Assembly (NCBI GenBank): GCA_016214125.1
Contig: JACRPC010000039.1
Span: forward strand, 28,430 to 92,429
DNA length: 64,000 bases
From: Rhodospirillales bacterium
GTDB taxonomy: Bacteria > Pseudomonadota > Alphaproteobacteria > Rhodospirillales > WMHbin7
Reading direction: 5' to 3'
Shown: piece by piece, positions 30,690 to 38,966 of the stretch
Layout of the letters: the number at the start of each line of letters is the position of its first letter
Numbering within the stretch: the stretch's first letter is position 1
Translations under genes and position numbers: made by a program
Notes under the pieces: model-generated
Database searches by the model: none
The model's input: only the letters and a program-made list of their open reading frames with translations
What the model was told of the DNA's origin: nothing

Positions 30690-31583
30690 CTACTCGGCCG
30701 ACGATTCGCGTAGATGCTCGACGAGACGCTGCACCGGCATGGGAAGGCGGCGGTACCGCCGAACGCAAATAGCCAGTTGGCGCTTCGCCCAAGTCTCGCT
30801 TATCGGCAAAGCCCGGATCGCCATCGAACGCCGGCATCGTCGCGCCGACGTTTCCGAGACAATTCCAAGGCCTACTTTCTCGGCAACCATCCGGCAGACG
30901 TCGTCGAAGCTGTTGACACGTATGCGAAAATTAAGCCGAGCGCCGTGGCTTGCGGCGTGACGGTTGAGATGTCGTTGAAGAGCGCTTGTCCGGGCAAGAC
31001 CGACAAAATCCCGGTCAAGAACATCTTGGAACCGCACGTGACGGCGTTCGGACAAGGCATCGGAACGCGGCACGACCAACACCAAACTGTCGGCGCGGAA
31101 GGGAAAGGAATCGACCGCCTCGGAAAGCGCGACAGTCGAGGCAAGGCCAATATCAGCGCCTCCCGAAGCTATGGCGGCTACGATATCCTCGCTTTCCCTC
31201 TCCTCGATCTCGACGTCAATGCCCGGGTGTTGCGCGAGAAAGGACGCGATAAGCTTGGGCAGGTGTTCCATCAACGCCGCTGTGTTTGACAACAGCCGGA
31301 TCGTCCCCCTCTGTTCCCGCGCGAACGCACCCAGGTCCCCCTTCATTCGTTGGACATTGGCGACGATGACGCGTGCGTGGTCGGCGAGACAGCCGCCGGC
31401 GGCGGTCAGGCTGATGCCGCGGCGTCCGCGCTTCAAGAGAGGAACGCCGAGCGCTTGCTCCATGCCAAGAATGCGCGCGCTCGCCGAGGCCAAGGCCAAG
31501 TGGGCGCGCTCGGCACCGTGGGTGATGCTGCCGGCGTCGGAAACATGAAGAAAGAGATGAAGGTCCGCGAGATCAAAGCGCAT
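30690..31583 (-). CDS. LysR-family transcriptional regulator
   Basis: A 297-residue LysR protein: an N-terminal winged HTH (DLHLFLHVSDAGSITHGAERAHLALASASARI, about residues 6-40) and a periplasmic-binding-like effector domain. It is divergent from the TauE/SafE-type exporter 95 bases away, the usual layout for a LysR activator and its target. Base and codon use is less GC-biased than the neighbours (also true of the exporter), suggesting joint acquisition. Confidence 0.9.
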   Translation of the reverse strand: MRFDLADLHLFLHVSDAGSITHGAERAHLALASASARILGMEQALGVPLLKRGRRGISLTAAGGCLADHARVIVANVQRMKGDLGAFAREQRGTIRLLSNTAALMEHLPKLIASFLAQHPGIDVEIEERESEDIVAAIASGGADIGLASTVALSEAVDSFPFRADSLVLVVPRSDALSERRHVRFQDVLDRDFVGLARTSALQRHLNRHAASHGARLNFRIRVNSFDDVCRMVAEKVGLGIVSETSARRCRRSMAIRALPISETWAKRQLAICVRRYRRLPMPVQRLVEHLRESSAE

Positions 31584-31678
31584 GGCCGGTTCCGCGTTTT
31601 TTTGTCTTCGGATTATCCGAAGGCATAATCTAGAAGCTCAAGATTGTGGAGAGCGGCGTCACCTGTCAAGCTCGCGCC

Positions 31679-32419
31679 ATGCTGGATTCGATCACCATCT
31701 TCCTGGCAGGAGTTTTCCTTCTGGCCGGCCTTGTCAAGGGCGTGATCGGCCTTGGGCTCCCGACCCTATCGATGGGGTTGCTGTCCCTCGTTATGCGACC
31801 GGCTGAGGCCGCGGCGATATTGATCGCACCGGCGCTGATTACAAATCTCTGGCAAATGCTGATGGGGCGACATTTGGCGTCTGTTGTTCGTCGCTTGTGG
31901 CCGGTCATGCTCGGGGTCATCGGCGGCACCCTCTGGGGCGCAGACTGGCTGATTACGGCCGACGCGCGCTTGGGAAAGACGCTTCTCGGCATCACTTTGA
32001 CGATTTATGCGTTGAGTGGCTTTTTCGCGGTCCCCTTATCTCTCCAACCAAGGAAAGAGATCTGGCTTGGGCCATTGGTTGGCGCCGCCACCGGCCTGAT
32101 CTCGGCGGCAACCGGGGTTTTCGTCATGCCCGCCGTTCCCTACTTGCAAGCACTTGGCTTTTCGAAAGAGGACTTTGTACAAGCCCTCGGGCTCTCCTTT
32201 ACGGTATCAACGCTTGCGCTTGCTTTGGCCCTTGCTTCGACGTCGACGCTGAACTGGTCTTTGGGACCCATGGCCATCGGGACAACGGCGGTCGCCTGCC
32301 TTGGTATGCTCCTTGGGCAGGTCGTAAGACAACGGTTAACTACGCAAAAATTCAGATTAATATTCTTTCTTGGTCTCTTGATGCTGGGAGTGTATCTGGC
32401 CGCCCATACCATCCTTTGA
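31679..32419 (+). CDS. TauE/SafE-family sulfite/anion exporter
   Basis: A membrane protein of about 246 residues with 7-8 TM helices. The start FLAGVFLLAGLVKGVIGLGLPT and the internal repeat GAATGLISAATGVFVMPAVP are typical of TauE/SafE (sulfite, sulfoacetate or organic anion export). The in-frame GTG at 31646 is an alternative start, but homology begins at the ATG at 31679. It is divergent from the LysR gene, which probably regulates it. Codon use is more AT-rich than the surrounding genes. Confidence 0.85.
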   Translation: MLDSITIFLAGVFLLAGLVKGVIGLGLPTLSMGLLSLVMRPAEAAAILIAPALITNLWQMLMGRHLASVVRRLWPVMLGVIGGTLWGADWLITADARLGKTLLGITLTIYALSGFFAVPLSLQPRKEIWLGPLVGAATGLISAATGVFVMPAVPYLQALGFSKEDFVQALGLSFTVSTLALALALASTSTLNWSLGPMAIGTTAVACLGMLLGQVVRQRLTTQKFRLIFFLGLLMLGVYLAAHTIL

Positions 32420-32491
32420 GGGTGTCGATCCCCGCAACACCGCATGGGGGGCCCTTTCCCCGGACCCCGCCCTTCCCCCAGCCCGATCCGG

Positions 32492-32520
32492 TTGACATCC
32501 CCCCCTTAAACCCGTATAGA
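32492..32520 (+). promoter_or_regulatory. Sigma70 promoter of rpmH
   Basis: TTGACA (32492-32497), a 17-base spacer and TATAGA (32515-32520), 26 bases before the rpmH start: a near-consensus strong promoter, as expected for a ribosomal protein operon. Confidence 0.8.
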
Positions 32521-32546
32521 GCGGGCCTGTTTTCGGGAGACTGACC

Positions 32547-32681
32547 GTGAAGCGCACTTATCAACCCAGCAAGCTTGTCCGCAAGCGCCGGCACGGCTTC
32601 CGCGCCCGCATGGCCACGGTCGGCGGCCGCAACGTGATCGCCAACCGCCGCGCCAAGGGCCGCAAGCGCCTGTCCGCCTGA
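32547..32681 (+). CDS. rpmH: 50S ribosomal protein L34
   Basis: A 44-residue protein with a GTG start, opening [20 protein letters not shown] and ending KGRKRLSA, the highly conserved L34 sequence. It lies directly upstream of rnpA, as in almost all bacteria, and begins the rpmH-rnpA-yidD-yidC-engB-argB run. Confidence 0.97.
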   Translation: MKRTYQPSKLVRKRRHGFRARMATVGGRNVIANRRAKGRKRLSA

Positions 32682-32687
32682 TCCGTC

Positions 32688-33092
32688 ATGGCGATGCCGG
32701 GGGCACGCCTTACGCGGCGGGCCGATTATCTGCGTGTCGCCGCCACGCGCAAAAAGGCCGCCACCGGCGGCCTGATCCTTCAGGCCGCCCCCATGAACCC
32801 TTCCGCCCTTTCGTCCGACCCCAGCCCCGCTCCTTCCTTCCGGATCGGCTACACCTGCTCGCGCAAGGTGGGCAACGCGGTGGCCCGCAACCGGGCGCGC
32901 CGGCGCTTAAAGGAGGCGGCCGCTCGCCTCTTCGCCCACGCCCGGCCCGGTTATGATTACGTGCTGATCGGGCGGAGCGAGACCGTAAGCCGCCCCTTTG
33001 CCCAGCTTCTGGCCGATCTGAAGGCGGCGCTGGAGAAACTGGGCCTTTATTGCGAGTCCGAACCCTGCCCGACCGCGGGAAAGCCGTCATGA
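32688..33092 (+). CDS. rnpA: Ribonuclease P protein component
   Basis: A 134-residue basic protein. The RNase P signature, [17 protein letters not shown], contains the conserved RNR and lies at about residues 63-79. A central insert of roughly 20 Pro/Ser/Ala residues ([19 protein letters not shown]) lengthens the usual loop, as in some alphaproteobacteria. It starts 6 bases after rpmH and overlaps yidD by 4 bases. It binds the RNase P RNA for tRNA 5' maturation. Confidence 0.95.
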   Translation: MAMPGARLTRRADYLRVAATRKKAATGGLILQAAPMNPSALSSDPSPAPSFRIGYTCSRKVGNAVARNRARRRLKEAAARLFAHARPGYDYVLIGRSETVSRPFAQLLADLKAALEKLGLYCESEPCPTAGKPS

Positions 33093-33343
33093 GCCCGCTG
33101 GCTTGGCTGTTCACGCTCTTGGTGCGCGGCTATCAGCTTTTGCTGTCGCCGCTCCTGCCGCCTTCCTGCCGCTATCTGCCCACCTGCTCCTGCTACGCGG
33201 CCGAGGCCATCGCCACCCACGGCGCCCTCCGGGGCACTTGGCTGGCGGTGAAGCGGATCGGGCGCTGCCATCCCTGGGGCGGCGACGGCTTCGATCCGGT
33301 GCCGCCCCGGCCGCACCGTTCCATCTGCACGCATGGTCATTAG
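33089..33343 (+). CDS. yidD: Membrane protein insertion efficiency factor YidD
   Basis: An 84-residue protein with an N-terminal amphipathic or membrane segment ([20 protein letters not shown]) and conserved cysteines in [12 protein letters not shown] and [16 protein letters not shown], all diagnostic for YidD. It starts in the ATGA overlap with rnpA and is followed by yidC. Confidence 0.95.
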   Translation: MSPLAWLFTLLVRGYQLLLSPLLPPSCRYLPTCSCYAAEAIATHGALRGTWLAVKRIGRCHPWGGDGFDPVPPRPHRSICTHGH

Positions 33344-33358
33344 GAAATCGGGTTACTC

Positions 33359-35113
33359 ATGGGCGATCAAAAAAATCTGGTGATGGCCATCGTGCTTTCC
33401 ATCCTGGTGCTGGTGGGAACCGAATATCTGTTTGGCGCCAAGCGTTCGCAAACGCCGCCCAGCCCGGCCGAGACGAGCGCCCCGGCGGCCCCAGCCCCGG
33501 CAAGCGCGCCCGCGCCCGGCGCCGCCAAAAGCGAATCCGCCCCTCAGTCGGGCGCCCAGCCATCCGCCCCCGCCAGCCCCCTTCCCGCCCAAGCGGCCCG
33601 CGCCGAGGTCGGTCGAATCACCATCGAGACCCCCACCCTCAAAGGCTCGATCGCCCTTCTGGGCGCCCGCATCGATGACGTCACTCTCACCCTTTATCGT
33701 GAGACCGTCGATCCCAAGAGCCCGCCGATCGGGCTGTTCGAGCCCGCCGGCTCCAAACATCCCTACCACGCCGAAACCGGTTGGGTGGCGGGCGAAGGCG
33801 CCGCGCTCAAGCTGCCCGATGCCGACAGTCTGTGGCGGGCCGATCGCGACCGGCTTACCCCGGAGACGCCGATCACCCTAACTTGGGACAATGGCGAGGG
33901 GCTGCGCTTCGAACGGCGGATCGCCATCGACGCCGAATACATGTTCCAGGTCACCGACCGGGTAACCAACACCACCGACAAGCCGGTGGCGCTCATTCCC
34001 TATGCGCTGCTGTCGCGCACTGGCAAGCCCGCCGTGCAGGGCATGTACATCCTGCATGAGGGACCCTTGGGCGTCTTCGACGGCACCTTGAAGGAAACGA
34101 CCTATTCCGACCTCGACGAGGCCAAGGGCGGCAGCATCAAGATGAAATCGACCGGCGGCTGGGCCGGCATCACCGACAAATACTGGCTGGCCGCCCTGGC
34201 GCCCGCCAAGGGCACCGCCATCAACGCCCGCTTCCTGCATCAGCGCGCCCAGACCACCGACAAATATCAGGTCGACATCCTGAACGCCCAGGCCAAGAGC
34301 CTGGCGCCGGGCGAAACGGCGGAGAACGCCACCCACATCTTCGCCGGCGTCAAGCAAGTCGAAATGCTCGACCGCTACGCCTTCAAGCTGGGCATCGACC
34401 GCTTCGATCTGGCCATCGATTTCGGCTGGTTCTATTTCCTGACCAAGCCCTTCTTCTACATCCTGCAGGTGCTGAACACCTTCCTGGGCAATTTCGGCCT
34501 GGCGATCCTGGGGCTCACCATCTGCGTCAAGATCGTGCTCTACCCCTTGGCCGACAAATCCTACAAGGCGATGAGCAAGATGAAGGGCCTGCAGCCCGAG
34601 ATGAAGAAGCTGCAGGAGCGCTTCGGCGACGACCGCACAAGGCTCAATCAGGAAATGATGGCGCTTTACAAGCGCGAGAAGGTCAATCCGATGGCCGGCT
34701 GCCTGCCGATCGTCGTCCAGATTCCCATCTTCTTCGCGCTTTACAAGGTGCTGTTCGTCACCATCGAAATGCGCCACGCTCCCTTCTATGGCTGGATCAA
34801 GGACCTTTCGGCCCCCGATCCGACGACGGTCTTCAACCTGTTCGGCCTCATCCCCTGGACACCGCCCGACTATCTGATGATCGGCGTCTGGCCGCTCATC
34901 ATGGGCGTCACCATGTATCTGCAGCAGAAGCTGAACCCGCAGCCGGCCGATCCGGTGCAGGCCAAAGTGTTCATGGTGCTTCCCTTCGTCTTCACCTTCA
35001 TGTTGGCCAACTTCTCGGCCGGGCTGGTGATCTATTGGGCCTGGAACAATGTGCTCTCGATCGCGCAGCAATGGCTGATCATGCGCCGCATGGGCGTCAA
35101 GGTTTCGAGCTAG
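33359..35113 (+). CDS. yidC: Membrane protein insertase YidC
   Basis: A 584-residue insertase of the Gram-negative type. It has TM1 at about residues 6-23, an Ala/Pro-rich periplasmic linker (about 30-82), the P1 beta domain, then the conserved core from about 355 with NFGLAILGLTICVKIVLYPL, the hairpin KMKGLQPEMKKLQERFGDD, and CLPIVVQIPIFFALY. It inserts membrane proteins with or without SecYEG. It starts 15 bases after yidD, and its 3' end overlaps the likely engB start. Confidence 0.97.
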   Translation: MGDQKNLVMAIVLSILVLVGTEYLFGAKRSQTPPSPAETSAPAAPAPASAPAPGAAKSESAPQSGAQPSAPASPLPAQAARAEVGRITIETPTLKGSIALLGARIDDVTLTLYRETVDPKSPPIGLFEPAGSKHPYHAETGWVAGEGAALKLPDADSLWRADRDRLTPETPITLTWDNGEGLRFERRIAIDAEYMFQVTDRVTNTTDKPVALIPYALLSRTGKPAVQGMYILHEGPLGVFDGTLKETTYSDLDEAKGGSIKMKSTGGWAGITDKYWLAALAPAKGTAINARFLHQRAQTTDKYQVDILNAQAKSLAPGETAENATHIFAGVKQVEMLDRYAFKLGIDRFDLAIDFGWFYFLTKPFFYILQVLNTFLGNFGLAILGLTICVKIVLYPLADKSYKAMSKMKGLQPEMKKLQERFGDDRTRLNQEMMALYKREKVNPMAGCLPIVVQIPIFFALYKVLFVTIEMRHAPFYGWIKDLSAPDPTTVFNLFGLIPWTPPDYLMIGVWPLIMGVTMYLQQKLNPQPADPVQAKVFMVLPFVFTFMLANFSAGLVIYWAWNNVLSIAQQWLIMRRMGVKVSS

Positions 35114-35742
35114 AGGGGGGGTTTTCCCCCGAAGCCATCGAGGCCGGTCGCCTTCTCTTCGCCCGCCCCTGCCGCTTTGCTTGGGCGGCGACGGCGATCG
35201 GCGACTTGCCGCCGCCCGATTTGCCCGAGCTGGCCTTCGCCGGACGGTCGAATGTCGGCAAATCGAGTCTGTTGAACGCGCTCACCGGCCAGGACGGGCT
35301 GGCCCGGACCTCGCATACGCCCGGCCGCACCCAGGCCCTTAATTTCTTCCGTCTGGACGAACGCCTGGCGTTGGTCGACATGCCCGGCCACGGCTATGCC
35401 CAAGCGCCCAAGGATCTGGTCAAGCGCTGGAAGGGCCTGATCGCCAATTATCTTCGGGGCCGGGTGGCCCTGAAGCGCCTGCTGCTCTTGATCGACGCCC
35501 GCCACGGCACCAAGGACAGCGACCGCGCTTTGATGACGCTCCTCGACCAAACGGCGGTGCCCTTCCAGATCGTGCTGACCAAGATCGACAAGGTGGGCGT
35601 CAAGGCCCTGGCGGCGCTGCGCGAGAAAATGCTGGCCGAACTGGCCCGCCATCCGGCGGCCTTTCCCCGTCTGCACGCCACCAGCGCCCACAAGGGCACC
35701 GGCATCGCCGACCTTCGGGCCGAATTGGCGGGATTGTTGTAA
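35071..35742 (+). CDS. engB: Ribosome biogenesis GTP-binding protein EngB/YsxC
   Basis: A GTPase of about 223 residues with G1 GRSNVGKSS, the switch I segment RTSHTPGRTQALNF, G3 DMPGHG, G4 TKID and G5 TSAHKGTG. It is needed for 50S assembly. The start is uncertain: the in-frame ATG at 35071 lies within the last 43 bases of yidC, and the conserved region begins only at EAIEAGRLLFARPCRF. A GGGGGG-TTTT-CCCCC hairpin-like sequence straddles the yidC stop. Confidence 0.9.
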   Translation: MADHAPHGRQGFELEGGFSPEAIEAGRLLFARPCRFAWAATAIGDLPPPDLPELAFAGRSNVGKSSLLNALTGQDGLARTSHTPGRTQALNFFRLDERLALVDMPGHGYAQAPKDLVKRWKGLIANYLRGRVALKRLLLLIDARHGTKDSDRALMTLLDQTAVPFQIVLTKIDKVGVKALAALREKMLAELARHPAAFPRLHATSAHKGTGIADLRAELAGLL

Positions 35743-35790
35743 ATTTCCGCTTCTTTGCTATCGTGCGCCCTGATCTTGGGGAACAAGCCG

Positions 35791-36705
35791 ATGAGCAAAG
35801 CCAATCAGCCGCCGCCCGAACGCTCGGTCTGGCACGACAAGGCCAAGACCCTGTCCGAGGCGCTGCCCTATATGCGCCGCTTCGCCGGCGCCACCTTTGT
35901 CGTCAAATATGGCGGTCACGCCATGGGCGAGGAGCATCTGGCCAATCTGTTCGCCCGCGACGTGGTGCTGTTGAAGCAGGTCGGCATCAACCCGGTGGTG
36001 GTGCATGGCGGCGGCCCGCAGATCAGTTCCATGCTCGATCGCCTCAAGGTGCAAAGCGCCTTCGTCGACGGGCTGCGCGTTACCGATCAGGCGACGGTCG
36101 AGATCGTCGAGATGGTGCTGTCGGGCTCGATCAACAAACAATTGGTCACCGCCATCAATGTGGCGGGCGGCTTCGCGGTGGGGCTGTCGGGCAAGGACGG
36201 CAACCTCATCCGCGCCCGCAAGCTCACCCGCACGACGCGCGATCCCGATTCGGCGATCGAGAAGGTGCTCGATCTCGGATTCGTGGGCGAGCCGGCCGAA
36301 ATCAATCCGCATATCTTGGAATTCTTCGCCAGCTCCGACATCATCCCGGTGGTGGCGCCGATCGGCGTCGGCCCCAAGGGCGAGACCTACAACATCAACG
36401 CCGACACTTCGGCCGGCGCCATCGCCGGCGCGCTGCGCGCGGCGCGCATGCTGATGCTCACCGATGTCGCCGGCGTGCTCGACAAGAGCGGCAAGCTGAT
36501 CGCGGAACTCACGGTGGGCCAGGCCAAGGGCCTGATCAAGGACGGCACCATCAAGGGCGGCATGATCCCCAAGATGGAAACCTGCATCCAGGCGGTGGAG
36601 AACGGGGTCGAGGCTGCCGTCATTGTGGATGGCCGCGTCGAACACGCCATCTTGATCGAGACCTTCACCGAGTCGGGCGCTGGCACCCTGATCAAGCGCG
36701 ATTGA
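35791..36705 (+). CDS. argB: Acetylglutamate kinase
   Basis: A 304-residue amino-acid kinase: [10 protein letters not shown] (catalytic Lys), [10 protein letters not shown], and the C-terminal [22 protein letters not shown] with the N-acetylglutamate site. It phosphorylates N-acetylglutamate in arginine synthesis. ATG at 35791 follows GGGGAA at good spacing. The long N-terminal segment before the kinase core ([18 protein letters not shown]) is typical of the arginine-sensitive form. Confidence 0.95.
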   Translation: MSKANQPPPERSVWHDKAKTLSEALPYMRRFAGATFVVKYGGHAMGEEHLANLFARDVVLLKQVGINPVVVHGGGPQISSMLDRLKVQSAFVDGLRVTDQATVEIVEMVLSGSINKQLVTAINVAGGFAVGLSGKDGNLIRARKLTRTTRDPDSAIEKVLDLGFVGEPAEINPHILEFFASSDIIPVVAPIGVGPKGETYNINADTSAGAIAGALRAARMLMLTDVAGVLDKSGKLIAELTVGQAKGLIKDGTIKGGMIPKMETCIQAVENGVEAAVIVDGRVEHAILIETFTESGAGTLIKRD

Positions 36706-36733
36706 GGCTTGACCATGTTTGCGGCTTAAACCG

Positions 36734-37459
36734 ATGAGCTTTGCAAGCACCCGCGACTTCTGGAAGTTTCGGCGCTCGGTATTGCGGGAAAGCCGCCACA
36801 TTTTTTCGGATGAAGTTGAGAAGTTCCTTGATGAAGTAAGGGCAACCTGTGAGAAGCGGATCAAGAGCCTCCCGCCAAACAAACAACTTTGGCGCGCCCA
36901 GATTGGACACAGTTGGTGGTTTGATAAGGAATTGGACGATTCCCGTCCATGCCCCTACGACGCCGAACGCATGAAGCCGCCACCTGATAAAGCACGAGAG
37001 GGGCGGGCCAATCCGAAGGGGATTCCTGTTCTCTACCTTGCCAACAAGCGCGAGACAGCCGTATCCGAGGTTCGTCCTTGGATCGGATCAATAGTCTCCC
37101 TGGCGCAGTTTACTACCGAAAAGGAACTTCGCCTTGTTGTTTGCACCGAAGGCCTGGATGAGTTTCCTATTTATTTTGAAGAGCCCGCCCCGGAAGAAAT
37201 TGAAAAGGCAATTTGGGCGGAAATTAGCAAGGCATTCGCGGAGCCGGTTTCCCCTTCCGACGAAGTTGCCGAATATGCCGCCACCCAAATTCTGGCCGAG
37301 ACATTTAAAAAATCAGGCGCCGACGGCATTGTTTATAAATCAAATTTTGGTGATGAGGGACATAATATAGTTTTATTTGATGTCAATGCTGTAAATCAGC
37401 TTAGTTGCTCGCTTGTCGACATAAAGAAAATCGCAATTAATATTTCAGATTATTATTAA
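36734..37459 (+). CDS. RES-domain protein (toxin-like)
   Basis: A 241-residue protein whose C-terminal about 170 residues match RES domains: LWRAQIG, then GIPVLYLANKRETAVSEVRPW with the family Arg and Glu, and DGIVYKSNFGDEGHNIVLFD with the late Ser. RES toxins of RES-Xre modules degrade NAD+. The N-terminal about 60 residues are an extra helical extension. No Xre-type antitoxin gene is adjacent, unlike typical modules. The gene is notably AT-rich, especially its last 150 bases, a sign of recent acquisition. It lies between argB and a YefM-YoeB pair. Confidence 0.7.
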   Translation: MSFASTRDFWKFRRSVLRESRHIFSDEVEKFLDEVRATCEKRIKSLPPNKQLWRAQIGHSWWFDKELDDSRPCPYDAERMKPPPDKAREGRANPKGIPVLYLANKRETAVSEVRPWIGSIVSLAQFTTEKELRLVVCTEGLDEFPIYFEEPAPEEIEKAIWAEISKAFAEPVSPSDEVAEYAATQILAETFKKSGADGIVYKSNFGDEGHNIVLFDVNAVNQLSCSLVDIKKIAINISDYY

Positions 37460-37491
37460 ACATCTTACTCAATAATCGATTCTTCTACCGC

Positions 37492-37758
37492 TCAATAATG
37501 ATACCGGCACTGGAGGATGACCAGGGTCTGCTCGGGGGCCGTGCCGGTGACACGATAAACCAATCGATGCTCGCCGGTGATGCGGCGCGACCACCAGCCG
37601 GCCAGCGCACCCTTCAACGCCTCGGGCTTGCCCAGCCCCGCGAATGGGTTTCGCATCGCGTCCCTGACGAGCGCGTTGACCTTGTCAAGAACGCCCTGGT
37701 CGGTCGCCTGCCAATGAAGGTAATCCTCCCAGGCCTCGGCGCTCCACAAAAGCCTCAT
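37492..37758 (-). CDS. yoeB: Type II toxin YoeB (RelE superfamily mRNA interferase)
   Basis: An 88-residue toxin opening MRLLWSAEAWEDYLHWQATD and ending CRYHY, the conserved YoeB C-terminus with catalytic His and Tyr. The core RRITGEHRLVYRV contains the catalytic Arg. It cleaves mRNA at the ribosome. It overlaps the antitoxin gene by 4 bases, so the pair is co-transcribed. Confidence 0.92.
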   Translation of the reverse strand: MRLLWSAEAWEDYLHWQATDQGVLDKVNALVRDAMRNPFAGLGKPEALKGALAGWWSRRITGEHRLVYRVTGTAPEQTLVILQCRYHY

Positions 37759-38009
37759 CGCTCCTCAAGGGGATGGGCGACGACCTGGCTGGCCTCGGCC
37801 TGAGCGATCGAGCGCATCAGGCGCTGGGCATTGACCGGACTCTTCAACAGATGGAGCGTCTCCATCAGCCCGTCATATTCCTCCTTGTCGAGCAGGACCG
37901 CCGAAGGCGCGTTCTGGCGGGTCACCAAGAGCGGCTCTTTGGTTTGATGAAGCTCGTCGAGCCGCCGACGCAAATGCGCCCGAAGTTCGGTAAAACTGCA
38001 AACATTCAT
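37755..38009 (-). CDS. yefM: Antitoxin YefM (Phd/YefM family)
   Basis: An 84-residue antitoxin: the N-terminal DNA-binding FTELRAHLRRRLDELHQTKEP and the central VTRQNAPSAVLLDKEEYDGLMETL are typical of YefM. ATG at 38009 has a strong GGAGG 6 bases upstream; the longer frame to 38159 would run through the operator. It should repress its own operon through the palindrome 16 bases upstream. Confidence 0.92.
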   Translation of the reverse strand: MNVCSFTELRAHLRRRLDELHQTKEPLLVTRQNAPSAVLLDKEEYDGLMETLHLLKSPVNAQRLMRSIAQAEASQVVAHPLEER

Positions 38010-38025
38010 GGTAAGCCTCCGTTTC

Positions 38026-38043
38026 TGTACATAATTATGTACA
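38026..38043. promoter_or_regulatory. YefM-YoeB operator palindrome
   Basis: TGTACATAATTATGTACA is a perfect 18-base palindrome immediately upstream of yefM. Its TGTACA half-sites are the same hexamers used in the known E. coli yefM-yoeB operator. Confidence 0.85.
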
Positions 38044-38170
38044 TTACTGGGCATTTTATCAAGATTTCCCGGCTTGGCCGAGCCCGGCACCCTCCGGCAG
38101 CCCCCGAAGTTGAAGAGGAGCCGGCTTTTCCCTATATTGACCGGGAAACCTTTAACCATCGAGGGATGAA

Positions 38171-38893
38171 ATGGCTTTCAACACCGACCGCCGCATTCTG
38201 ACCGGGGCCGGCGCCCATATCGAAACGGCCGCCATCGACCAGGGCCTGCGCGCCTATATGCTCAGGGTCTACAACTACATGGCCTCGGGCCTGGCACTGT
38301 CGGGCATCGTCGCCATGCTGGTCGCCTCGTCGGAAACCCTGATGCGCGCCATCTTCGGCACCCCCTTGATGTGGGTGGCAATCCTGGCGCCCTTGGCTTT
38401 GGTCTTCTTCCTGGGCTTCCGCGTGGAGAAGATGAGCCTCAAGGCCGTGCAAGGGACCTTCTGGCTCTATGCCGCCCTGATGGGCGTGTCGCTGGCCTCG
38501 ATCTTCGTCGCCTATACGGGCGCCAGCATCACCCGCGTTTTCTTTATCACCGGCGCCACCTTCGCCGGCATGAGCCTGTATGGCTACACGACCAAGCGCG
38601 ACCTTACCGGCATCGGCTCGTTCCTGATCATGGGTGTTTGGGGCATCATCCTGGCCAGTTTGGTCAATCTGTTCTTGCAAAGCTCGGCCTTGGATTTCGC
38701 CCTGTCGGTGATCGGCGTCCTGGTGTTCGTCGGCCTGACCGCTTACGACACCCAGAAGATCAAGGAGATGTATGTCGAGGCGGACGGCGAGGTGATTGCC
38801 GGCAAGAAGGCGATCATGGGCGCGCTCACCTTGTACATGGACTTCATCAACCTGTTCCTGATGCTGCTGCGCCTGTTCGGCGACCGCCGCTAG
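38171..38893 (+). CDS. Bax inhibitor-1/YccA family membrane protein
   Basis: A 240-residue membrane protein with seven TM helices and the BI-1 signatures VYNYMASGLALSGIVA, TGATFAGMSLYGYTTKRDL and the C-terminal LTAYDTQKIKEMY with the acidic residues of the proposed pH-sensing site. Alphaproteobacterial homologues are of similar length. A Rho-independent terminator follows. It has no obvious functional partner nearby; BI-1 proteins are calcium-leak channels or regulators of membrane proteases. Confidence 0.92.
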   Translation: MAFNTDRRILTGAGAHIETAAIDQGLRAYMLRVYNYMASGLALSGIVAMLVASSETLMRAIFGTPLMWVAILAPLALVFFLGFRVEKMSLKAVQGTFWLYAALMGVSLASIFVAYTGASITRVFFITGATFAGMSLYGYTTKRDLTGIGSFLIMGVWGIILASLVNLFLQSSALDFALSVIGVLVFVGLTAYDTQKIKEMYVEADGEVIAGKKAIMGALTLYMDFINLFLMLLRLFGDRR

Positions 38894-38921
38894 GATCAGC
38901 CTAACGCAAGCCTGCTTGCGG

Positions 38922-38951
38922 CCGGGGTCCCGTGGACCCCGGTTTCCTTTT
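38922..38951 (+). terminator. Rho-independent terminator after the BI-1 gene
   Basis: CCGGGGTCC (38922-38930), loop CGT, GGACCCCGG (38934-38942), then TTTCCTTTT: a 9-base stem with a T-rich tail, 28 bases after the stop. Confidence 0.85.
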
Positions 38952-38966
38952 GGGGACCCCGCTTCG

